Source: Oscillospiraceae bacterium (GTDB lineage Bacteria; Bacillota; Clostridia; Oscillospirales; Ruminococcaceae). From it: DNA of 7,040 nt. Numbering within the stretch: position 1 is the first letter of the stretch; the number at the start of each line of letters is the position of its first letter. The notes beneath the pieces were generated by a model, which searched no databases, was not told the origin of the DNA, and worked only from the letters and a program-made list of their open reading frames with translations. The stretch lies in contig JAHZHS010000025.1 of NCBI GenBank assembly GCA_019420135.1, positions 10,629-17,668 on the forward strand. Reading direction: 5' to 3'. The position numbers and the translations under genes are program-made. Of this stretch, positions 1-5,724 are shown in pieces.

Positions 1-1891
1 TCTCCGCCGCGGGCGCGGGGGCGGGAGCCGGGGCAGCCGGGGACGGGGTCACCCGGGGAAAGGCTGCGCCGGCCGGGTCAGAAGCGGAAACGGGAGTGGG
101 CGCGGGCGTGGAAACAGGGGCCGGCGCAGGGGCGGGAGCCGGGGCGGCAGCGGGAGCCGCGGAATCCCGCGACGTTTCCGCGGGAGCTGTCCGGTCTTTC
201 GAAATGGGGGAGGCGTTCTCCTCCATCATCTCTTTGAGCAGACGGTCGGTGCGGACAAAGCTCTCCTTGACCAGCGGCATCACCAGCGGGTCGTCCAGGC
301 TGGGGGCGGCAAAGGGCAGGAAGTGGCGCAGCACCATGCAGTCCACGCCCACCAGCTCGTTGCCCTGCACCCGCACCACCGTCACAAAGGGCAGCCGGGC
401 CCGGTCGATGAGCTTGGGCAGGCTGGTGGCGCCGCTGACAAAAATGCAGTACCGCTCAAAGGGATGGTCCTGCAGGGTGCGCACCAGGGCCTCGTCGTCG
501 GTATACAGCGGGTCCGCCACGCCGGTCAGCTTTACCTTCAGCTGATCCATGGCGAATACGTAGGTGCCTTTGGACTGCTCCAGCGGGGCCATCTCCGTTT
601 CCAGAGCACGGCGCTGCTCCTCATAGGCGGAGCCCATGGGGACCAGAAGCTGGTATTTCTGCCGCAGAGCGTCCAGCCGGTCGATGTCCCGGATCAGGCG
701 CAGCATGGCGGTACGCTCCACACAGAGGGGGCGTCCGGCACTGCGGGCGGCGGGGTACAGCCGGCTGCCCAGAAAGTATTTGCCGCCCGCGCTCTTGAGC
801 AGGCTGGGGGTGAGGATGATCTGATGGGTGCGCACCAGTTCCTGCAGGGTGCGCTGGTCCATGCTGCCCCCCGCATAGCGGCTCAGAAGATCCAGGGAGG
901 GAATGCTGTCCAGCTTCTTTTTGGCCATGCGCAGGCGGATGTCCTCCTCCTGCTGGCGGCGGACGTCCTGCTGCTGCTGAAGGGCCCGGTTCTGCGCGGC
1001 CAGGGCTGCGTTTTCGGCGCGCAGCTCCTCCCGCTCCTGTGCTTCCCGGGCGTGTTCCTCCTCCCGGCGCACGGCATCCGACAGATACCGCAGCACATTG
1101 TCCAGGGGCGCATCCACAAAGCCGTCGGTGAAGGGAAAGCCCCCCTGGTCCAGCATCTCCCGGACCCGGTCCGGGGTCAGCAGGCCCTGCATCTCCTTGG
1201 CGATCTCCTCCACCGAGTAAAAGGCGATGGAAGCCGCCCCGTCATAGATGCGGTGAACCTCGTCGTATTCGGCTTTGGTGGCGTCGCTTTGCAGACAGTC
1301 CACCACCTTCATCCAGGGTTCGTAGATCTTTTGCCAGTCCGCCGCCGTCTCGGGCTTGTCGGAGGAGGTGGAGGCGTGGGCAAAATCGTTGCGCAGATGG
1401 ATGGCGGCGTGAAAGAGCTCCTCCCACTGGAATTTGCGCATGCGGGCAAACTTGGGACAGTGCCTGCGGGCCAGGTCGGCCATGCTGCATCCTGCCTTGT
1501 TCTCGGGCAGATAGACAAACAGTTTGAAGCAGGCCTGCATATCCAGCTTGCCCAGCAGATCCCGGCGCAGGTCGGGGGAAAGGGGAGCGGCCAGCACCTT
1601 CTCCAGATAGTCGTCAAAGGCGGGGGAGTTGGCGCGGGGCTTTCTCTGGCCGTTGCCGGCGTTGTCGGGCAGGGCTTCCCAGACGCGGCTGCGGTCGATG
1701 ACCGAGCGCTGCTTTTCCTGCTCCGGCTGGGCGCATCCGGCGCGGAAGATGGCGGCAAACTTGTCCTCGGGAATGATGCTCTGCAAGGTGGCTGCCATAA
1801 AGTTCAGCACGGCCTTCTGCAGCGAGGTGGCCTGCTGCATCAGACGGTCGGTGTACAGCGCGGCCCGGCGGCTGTCGTTGGCTTGATCCAT
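1..1891 (-). CDS. Large cytoplasmic protein with HEPN-like RNDFAH motif, coiled coil and Ala/Pro linker (C-terminus beyond left edge)
   Basis: I do not recognise the family. The reading frame is open from the ATG at 1891 to the left edge, giving 630 codons with no stop. The start is supported by AAGGAGG nine bases upstream and by a promoter at 1945-1974. There is no signal peptide or membrane segment, so the protein is probably cytoplasmic. Residues 1-60 and 88-205 look helical. Residues 167-172 read RNDFAH, an R-x4-H motif with Asn after Arg, which is the pattern of the catalytic loop of HEPN ribonucleases. Residues 275-328 form a charged, Gln-rich coiled coil. Residues 443-560 look like an alpha/beta domain (hydrophobic strands such as YCIFVSG and PFVTVVRV) that I cannot assign. 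From about residue 569 an Ala/Pro-rich linker leads to an unseen C-terminal part. HEPN function is inferred from the motif and helical context only; a structural helical domain is the alternative. Confidence 0.85.
   Translation of the reverse strand, partial: MDQANDSRRAALYTDRLMQQATSLQKAVLNFMAATLQSIIPEDKFAAIFRAGCAQPEQEKQRSVIDRSRVWEALPDNAGNGQRKPRANSPAFDDYLEKVLAAPLSPDLRRDLLGKLDMQACFKLFVYLPENKAGCSMADLARRHCPKFARMRKFQWEELFHAAIHLRNDFAHASTSSDKPETAADWQKIYEPWMKVVDCLQSDATKAEYDEVHRIYDGAASIAFYSVEEIAKEMQGLLTPDRVREMLDQGGFPFTDGFVDAPLDNVLRYLSDAVRREEEHAREAQEREELRAENAALAAQNRALQQQQDVRRQQEEDIRLRMAKKKLDSIPSLDLLSRYAGGSMDQRTLQELVRTHQIILTPSLLKSAGGKYFLGSRLYPAARSAGRPLCVERTAMLRLIRDIDRLDALRQKYQLLVPMGSAYEEQRRALETEMAPLEQSKGTYVFAMDQLKVKLTGVADPLYTDDEALVRTLQDHPFERYCIFVSGATSLPKLIDRARLPFVTVVRVQGNELVGVDCMVLRHFLPFAAPSLDDPLVMPLVKESFVRTDRLLKEMMEENASPISKDRTAPAETSRDSAAPAAAPAPAPAPAPVSTPAPTPVSASDPAGAAFPRVTPSPAAPAPAPAPAAE
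2..160 (-). repeat. Ala/Pro-rich low-complexity linker in the minus-strand gene
   Basis: Codons 578-630 of the minus-strand protein encode mostly Ala and Pro in short (AP)n runs, broken by a stretch with Ser, Thr, Asp, Gly and Phe. Such stretches are usually extended, flexible spacers between domains, so another folded domain probably lies beyond the left edge. The G-rich plus strand here also gives a Gly/Ala-rich reading that is an artefact of the same bias. Confidence 0.75.
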
Positions 1892-1900
1892 ATAAAAAAA

Positions 1901-1907
1901 CCTCCTT
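1901..1907 (-). promoter_or_regulatory. Ribosome binding site of the minus-strand gene
   Basis: On the minus strand this reads AAGGAGG, a near-perfect complement to the 16S rRNA tail. It is followed by nine bases (mostly T) and then the ATG at 1891. It fixes the start of the minus-strand gene. Confidence 0.85.
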
Positions 1908-1944
1908 GTCATGGGGAAAAGGCGGCAAATTCCTTACATCAGGT

Positions 1945-1974
1945 ATTATAGTCCCAAGAATCCGGCCGGTTCAA
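1945..1974 (-). promoter_or_regulatory. Sigma-A-like promoter for the minus-strand gene
   Basis: Read on the minus strand, TTGAAC (1974-1969) serves as the -35 box and a perfect TATAAT (1950-1945) as the -10 box, with an 18-bp spacer. Transcription would start near 1938, giving a short leader of about 47 bases before the ATG at 1891. An 8-bp palindrome CCGGCCGG (1962-1969) touches the -35 box and could be an operator, but may be chance in GC-rich DNA. Confidence 0.65.
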
Positions 1975-2023
1975 CCTCGGCCGCAACAAAATCTGAAATT
2001 TCGCCGCGTGGAGGCTTCCCGGA

Positions 2024-2051
2024 TTGCAAAAAAATGGCGATCCAGTATAAT
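2024..2051 (+). promoter_or_regulatory. Sigma-A-like promoter for the Sel1-repeat gene
   Basis: TTGCAA (2024-2029) and a perfect TATAAT (2046-2051) are separated by 16 bp. Transcription would start near 2058, leaving a leader of about 128 bases before the start codon at 2186. The -35 box lies 49 bp from the -35 box of the divergent promoter, and an 8-bp palindrome GAAATTTC (1995-2002) sits between them. Confidence 0.65.
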
Positions 2052-2116
2052 GAAAATAATGTCGTTTCTGCTTTTTACACACACGAGGGTGAACTCTTTC
2101 AAAAAGCACCTCCTAT

Positions 2117-2162
2117 ATTTCCGACAGGATCGGAAATGGCAGACCGTCTGCCCCAGACGGTC
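2117..2162 (+). promoter_or_regulatory. Two tandem hairpins in the leader of the Sel1-repeat gene
   Basis: Hairpin 1 pairs 2117-2124 with 2130-2137 (8 bp, perfect, loop CAGGA). Hairpin 2 pairs 2142-2150 with 2154-2162 (9 bp, perfect, loop CCC). Neither is followed by a T run, so they are not terminators. They lie between the promoter and the ribosome site. Hairpin 2 overlaps the anti-Shine-Dalgarno-like TCCTCC (2161-2166), which can pair with AGGA of the ribosome site (2174-2177) or with AGGA in the loop of hairpin 1 (2126-2129). A role in translation control or mRNA stability is inferred. Confidence 0.5.
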
Positions 2163-2172
2163 CTCCACAAGA

Positions 2173-2177
2173 AAGGA
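2173..2177 (+). promoter_or_regulatory. Ribosome binding site that decides the Sel1-gene start
   Basis: AAGGA at 2173-2177 is eight bases before the ATG at 2186, which is normal spacing. An in-frame ATG at 2177 overlaps this site and has no properly spaced site of its own. I therefore place the start at 2186, three codons downstream of the longest open frame. Confidence 0.65.
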
Positions 2178-2185
2178 TGAGAGAT

Positions 2186-5100
2186 ATGTTCCAGTATGAG
2201 GATTTGGATTTTGAAACTCTTTGCAATTCGGAAGAAATTGACCCCGACAGCCCCGAAGCCCTGTATGCCATGGCACAGTTCTGCCGCACCGGCAAGGGGG
2301 TGGAACCCAGCCAGGAAATGTATGAAAAATATCTGCGCAGCGCCGCCCAGGCGGGCAGCGAGGCGGCGGCCCGGGAACTGGAGCAGCTGACGAAGGCTCC
2401 TGCGGCGCCCAGGACTACCCAGGCGCCCTCCGGTCTGACCGAGCTGATCCGCAGTGCCGAGAAAGGCCAGCCCGAATCCCTGATTCCGGCGGCGGATGCC
2501 TGCACCCGCATGGGGGAGCTGGAGCGGGCGGTGCGCTTTTTGCAGAAAGCGGCGGACCTGATCGACCGCAATCTTTACACCGAGGAGGAATGCCAGCAGA
2601 TCTGGCTGAAGCTGGCCAGACTGTGGGGCAGCAAGGAACTGAACGACCCCGAAAAATGTCACCGGGCCTACGGCATGGCGGCGGAGCTGCACAATGCCGA
2701 GGCGGCGGCCGCCTACGCCGAGCAGTGCCGCAACGGCTACGGCTGCGAGAAGGATGAGGAAAAGGCCCTCCACTATGAGGCCATCAGTGCCGAGCGGGGC
2801 GGCCCCATGGAGAAATACGGCTTTGCCCTGCAGCTGATGACCACCGGCAAGCGGATGGACGCCGCTATGCTGATGGAGCAGGCCATGAACACCGCCCAGG
2901 ATCCCGAGACCAAGCAGGCCTGCCGCCTGCTCATGGCCTATCTGGGCGCCGCGCCCCTGACGCCGGAGACGGCGCAGTGGGCCTGGCAGCACTATGACGG
3001 CCAGAAGATCCAGGTAAACCCGGTGGAGGACGGCAAGCGGGAAGACCTGGGCATTCCTCTGCTGGCGCTGGCGGAACCTTACGGCACCATGGAGCATGCC
3101 CGGGAGGCGGGCCTGCCCTTTGACGCCCGGCAGGCGGGGCTCATCGGCAAAAATACCGACCCCGCTGTGGGCATCGAGTGGATGGAGTATGCGGCGGATC
3201 AGGGGGATACCAGCATTTACAATGCCCTGGGATACCATTACGTCGTGGGCAAAGGGGTGCCCAAGGATCCCCGCCGGGCGTTCTCCTGGTTTGAAAAGGG
3301 CGCTGAGGCCGGAGATGCCACAGCGCAGTATAATCTGGGAATTTCCTACCGGGACGGCAACGGTGTGGCCGCCGACCCGGAAAAAATGATCTACTGGTTC
3401 CGTCAGGCGGCGGACCAGGGCAATACAGATGCCCAGTACAGTCTGGGCGTCTGCTGCCAGGACGGCGACGGGGTATCCGCCGACCTGGAACAGGCATTCT
3501 ACTGGTTCAGTCAGGCGGCCGAACAGGGACATAGCAACGCCCAGAGCAACCTGGGCAAATGCTATCAGGACGGCAAGGGCGTGGCAGCCGACCCGCAAAA
3601 GGCGGCGGAATGGTTCCGGAAAGCAGCGGAGCAGGGCGTGGCGGAAGCCCAGTACAACCTGGGAAACTGCTATTACAGCGGCGACGGTGTGGAAAAAGAT
3701 TTTGCCCAGGCGGCGGAATGGTTCCAAAAAGCGGCGGAACAGGGCGTGGCGGAGGCCCAGTATAATCTTGGCGTCTGCTATGCTGATGGGGAAGGCGTGG
3801 CCGCTGACCCGCGAAAGGCGGCGGAATGGTACCGGAAAGCGGCGGAGCAGGGCATGGCGGAGGCTCAGTGCGGTCTGGGAAGCTGCTATTACTGCGGCAA
3901 CGGCGTGGAAAAAGATTTTGTCCAGGCAGCGCAATGGTATCGGAAAGCGGCGGAGCAGGGTGTGGCGAAGGCCCAGCATAATCTGGGCATCTGCTATCGG
4001 CAGGGGAAAGGCGTGGTCGTTGACCTGCGAAAGGCGGCGGAATGGTTCCAGAAAGCGGCGGACCAGGGCATGCCGGAGGCCCAGTATAATCTGGGAATCT
4101 GCTACCGGGACGGCAAAGGCGTTCCCGCCGACACCGACAAGGCGCTGTACTGGCTGGGAAAAGCCGCGGATCAGGGGGACGAGGACGCCCGCAATGCCAT
4201 AGAGGAAATGCACCGCCTGTCGGCGTCGGCTTCCGCAGGGAAAAAAGCGCCCAAGTCCGGCGCCGCCTCCCGTGCAGGGGAGGCCGGGAACAAGTGGAAG
4301 GTGCCCCTGCCGCTGCTGATTGTGGTGATCGCCGCGGTGATCTGGATGGTCAGCGGCTTTGCGGAGGTGCTGTTCCCCGCCAAAAACGATGCCCCCGTCA
4401 ATACGTCCGCCGCTGCGAGCACGGCGGGCACGGCAGGCACAGGGACCAGCCAGGCATCCGATCCCAATGTCATCGACCCCTTTGACCCCTCCTTCTTCAA
4501 TACCCCCGACGGCGTGGAGCTGAAATTCAGCGGCATCTCCCCCGACGGGACCCTCATCATCAGCAACAATCTGCCGTCGGACAACCCGGCCTCCCAGATC
4601 ATCTATGAGGCCGACACTTATGAGGAGATCGCCGACCAGCAGAACATCACCATCACCGCCACCCTGGACAGTGACGTCTACCGGCTGAAAACCAAGACCC
4701 TTGTCATCAAGGCGGAGGTGAACAACCACTACATTACCTCCCTGGATGAGCTCAACGCCGACTCCTGGGCCAAGATCAAGACGGCCCTGGATGAGGTGGT
4801 CCTTGCCAAGATCGGCACCCCGGACGAAAGCGGCATCTTTGTCCCCAATGGTAACCGGGTCATTGAGACGGAGGACTATCATTCCCTGAGATATTCCCAG
4901 ATGTACGGCCTGAGCTATACAAGCTGTGTCCTTCTCCATGCCAAGAATCCTGAAGATCTGGGATGGAAAGAACCGGAAAGCCGGCTGATGATCGAGTATA
5001 CCATCGGCTATGATCTGGTGCCCTATCACGGCGATTCTGTCACCGAGACCGTCCCCGCCGCCACCGGCTGCATTTATGTGGATAACCTGATCGTGGACGG

Positions 5101-5251
5101 CGACGGCAACGCGGAGGTGGATTCCTCTCAGTTCTCGATTGCCCAACAGGTGTATTCCCAGCAGGTGGATTTTGAGAACGACTGGATCGCTCCCTACATG
5201 ACCACCTATTCCATGAGCACGGTGGACGCCTCCCAGGTGCTGCCCCAGTAA
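2186..5251 (+). CDS. Sel1-repeat membrane protein: cytoplasmic repeats, one transmembrane helix, extracellular domain
   Basis: This encodes 1021 residues. There is no N-terminal signal peptide. Residues 23-61 are one Sel1-like repeat (CRTGKGVEPSQEMYEKYL... followed by AAQAG), and residues 85-340 contain degenerate TPR/Sel1-like helical pairs. Residues 345-668 are nine back-to-back 36-residue Sel1 repeats, each with the LGxxYxxGxGV...AAxQG pattern. A Lys/Arg/Gly/Ala-rich stretch and KWK precede a hydrophobic helix at about 707-729. By the positive-inside rule the repeats face the cytoplasm and the remaining ~290 residues lie outside. The outer part starts with a Ser/Thr/Ala/Gly linker and then a beta-rich region opening with VELKFSGISPDG, which I cannot assign to a family. 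Sel1 repeats are known to bind protein partners, so a scaffold or signal-coupling role is inferred. The gene is monocistronic by its own promoter and terminator. Identity as a Sel1-repeat protein is firm; its function is not known. Confidence 0.95.
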   Translation: MFQYEDLDFETLCNSEEIDPDSPEALYAMAQFCRTGKGVEPSQEMYEKYLRSAAQAGSEAAARELEQLTKAPAAPRTTQAPSGLTELIRSAEKGQPESLIPAADACTRMGELERAVRFLQKAADLIDRNLYTEEECQQIWLKLARLWGSKELNDPEKCHRAYGMAAELHNAEAAAAYAEQCRNGYGCEKDEEKALHYEAISAERGGPMEKYGFALQLMTTGKRMDAAMLMEQAMNTAQDPETKQACRLLMAYLGAAPLTPETAQWAWQHYDGQKIQVNPVEDGKREDLGIPLLALAEPYGTMEHAREAGLPFDARQAGLIGKNTDPAVGIEWMEYAADQGDTSIYNALGYHYVVGKGVPKDPRRAFSWFEKGAEAGDATAQYNLGISYRDGNGVAADPEKMIYWFRQAADQGNTDAQYSLGVCCQDGDGVSADLEQAFYWFSQAAEQGHSNAQSNLGKCYQDGKGVAADPQKAAEWFRKAAEQGVAEAQYNLGNCYYSGDGVEKDFAQAAEWFQKAAEQGVAEAQYNLGVCYADGEGVAADPRKAAEWYRKAAEQGMAEAQCGLGSCYYCGNGVEKDFVQAAQWYRKAAEQGVAKAQHNLGICYRQGKGVVVDLRKAAEWFQKAADQGMPEAQYNLGICYRDGKGVPADTDKALYWLGKAADQGDEDARNAIEEMHRLSASASAGKKAPKSGAASRAGEAGNKWKVPLPLLIVVIAAVIWMVSGFAEVLFPAKNDAPVNTSAAASTAGTAGTGTSQASDPNVIDPFDPSFFNTPDGVELKFSGISPDGTLIISNNLPSDNPASQIIYEADTYEEIADQQNITITATLDSDVYRLKTKTLVIKAEVNNHYITSLDELNADSWAKIKTALDEVVLAKIGTPDESGIFVPNGNRVIETEDYHSLRYSQMYGLSYTSCVLLHAKNPEDLGWKEPESRLMIEYTIGYDLVPYHGDSVTETVPAATGCIYVDNLIVDGDGNAEVDSSQFSIAQQVYSQQVDFENDWIAPYMTTYSMSTVDASQVLPQ
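3218..4189 (+). repeat. Nine tandem 108-bp Sel1 repeats
   Basis: Nine units of exactly 108 bp (36 codons) start at 3218, 3326, 3434, 3542, 3650, 3758, 3866, 3974 and 4082. Each reads Q-Y-N-L-G-x-C-Y early, then G-x-G-V, then a helix ending AA-x-Q-G. Units 5 and 7 share GVEKDF, and units 4, 6 and 8 share (K/R)KAAEW or a close variant. This indicates growth by copying two-unit (216-bp) blocks. Units 3 to 9 all have Cys at position 7. Confidence 0.95.
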
Positions 5252-5286
5252 TCCCCACCCCGGGAAAAACACCGTACTATCCAACG

Positions 5287-5333
5287 GCTCCAACCCTTTG
5301 CAGACTCTGCAAAGGGTTGGGGCTGATTTTTTT
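5287..5333 (+). terminator. Strong rho-independent terminator after the Sel1-repeat gene
   Basis: The left arm 5287-5303 pairs with 5307-5323: 17 bp with a single G-T wobble and a three-base loop (ACT). Three bases later comes a run of seven T (5327-5333). It lies 35 bp after the stop codon at 5249-5251. The minus strand has no T run at its end of the hairpin, so it works mainly in the plus direction. It separates the CAP gene from the Sel1 gene. Confidence 0.92.
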
Positions 5334-5421
5334 GCGCTTTTTTGCCTTTTCCGGTGAACTGGTCCCTTTTTCCGGCCGTATCCATTCTGTGGGGGCGGAA
5401 AACCCCGGAACCCGGTCGGCC

Positions 5422-5453
5422 CTGCGGAGAAAACCAAAAAGTTTTCCCCGCAG
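5422..5453 (+). other. Isolated long hairpin in the Sel1-CAP intergenic region
   Basis: Bases 5422-5434 pair with 5441-5453 (13 positions, one A-C mismatch at 5428/5447) around a six-base A-rich loop. No T run follows on either strand at a terminator-like distance. It could belong to the leader RNA of the CAP gene or be an independent intergenic element. I see no convincing sigma-A promoter between 5334 and 5700, so it is unclear whether it is transcribed. Confidence 0.5.
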
Positions 5454-5496
5454 AAGGTGAATCGCCCCGGAATCCCGCCCCTATCAAATCAACAGA

Positions 5497-5668
5497 GAGG
5501 CAAACACCTCCCCACCGCACCGGGAACGAGGATGCGGGGCCAACCTGGCAGCCAAGTGCCAAGGGCCGGCGGGACACCAGACCGCATCAGGGGATACCCC
5601 GGTGAGCCGCACCCGTCCAGCGGCCCGCTTCCAGCTCCGCCCCGGCGGAGGGATCGCTCCGGCGGTCC
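5497..5668 (+). ncRNA. Candidate structured 5' leader RNA upstream of the CAP gene (possible riboswitch, class unknown)
   Basis: Several helices tile this stretch. They are: a small GAGG/CCTC hairpin (5497-5510); an outer stem 5518-5524 with 5598-5604 (7 bp, perfect); a nested stem 5531-5537 with 5582-5588 (7 bp, perfect); an inner hairpin 5546-5550 with 5557-5561; a 5-bp hairpin 5606-5610 with 5620-5624; a 6-bp hairpin 5635-5640 with 5645-5650; and, directly abutting, a 7-bp hairpin 5651-5657 with 5662-5668 closed on a UCCG (UNCG-type) tetraloop. The segments GGGGCCAACC-hairpin, GGGATACC and CCGCACCCGTC recall parts of c-di-AMP (ydaO/yuaA) riboswitches, which often precede cell-wall genes. 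The 5' GCCGAATC element and the usual CAGCTAAC are not clear, so I do not assign that class. The structure ends about 40 bases before the ribosome site, and there is no terminator-like T run. Confidence 0.4.
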
Positions 5669-5710
5669 GGAAAACGGTTCGACAACAGTTTACATAGAGA
5701 AAAAGGTTTG

Positions 5711-5716
5711 AGGAGG
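5711..5716 (+). promoter_or_regulatory. Ribosome binding site of the CAP gene
   Basis: AGGAGG followed by eight bases and ATG at 5725. This is the strongest site near the gene and favours the start at 5725. A second, weaker site, AGAGGG (5787-5792), precedes an in-frame ATG at 5800 by seven bases. Confidence 0.8.
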
Positions 5717-5724
5717 AAAGTATC

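Noticed and set aside
96..545. Plus-strand Gly/Ala-rich open frame
   Set aside because: It is the complement of the Ala/Pro linker codons and has no start signals.
323..1951. Plus-strand open frame of 542 codons opposite the left gene
   Set aside because: It has no ribosome site, its translation is His/Gln/Gly/Val-rich low-quality sequence, and the minus strand has the promoter, a strong ribosome site and coherent domain-like sequence.
2121..2130. CsrA site in the loop of hairpin 1 (ACAGGAT)
   Set aside because: The loop contains AGGA but not the A-N-GGA core in the right register, and no csrA context is visible.
2177..2185. Start of the Sel1 gene at the ATG at 2177
   Set aside because: That ATG overlaps the only good ribosome site (AAGGA 2173-2177), whereas the ATG at 2186 has it at normal spacing.
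3218..4189. Regular 108-bp repetition as a possible CRISPR array
   Set aside because: The units are coding, in frame and variable throughout, with no short conserved repeat separated by unrelated spacers.
2099..5437. Open reading frame of about 1100 codons on the minus strand opposite the Sel1 gene
   Set aside because: The plus strand encodes clear Sel1 repeats with a promoter, ribosome site and terminator. The antisense frame lacks stops because of GC bias and because the repeated codons are copied nine times; its protein shows only the mirror of that repetition and no recognisable domain.
5481..5596. SAM-I riboswitch before the CAP gene (CTATCAA...AGAGAGG, GCCAAGTGCCAA, GGGGATAC)
   Set aside because: Isolated pieces resemble SAM-I conserved blocks, but the GGAGGGA and GATGAAACCC blocks are missing, the helices seen do not fit its layout, and the downstream gene is not a sulfur-metabolism gene.
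5690..5700. Promoter for the CAP gene near TTTACATAG
   Set aside because: No -35 box lies at proper spacing upstream, and the site is too close to the ribosome site to include the structured leader.
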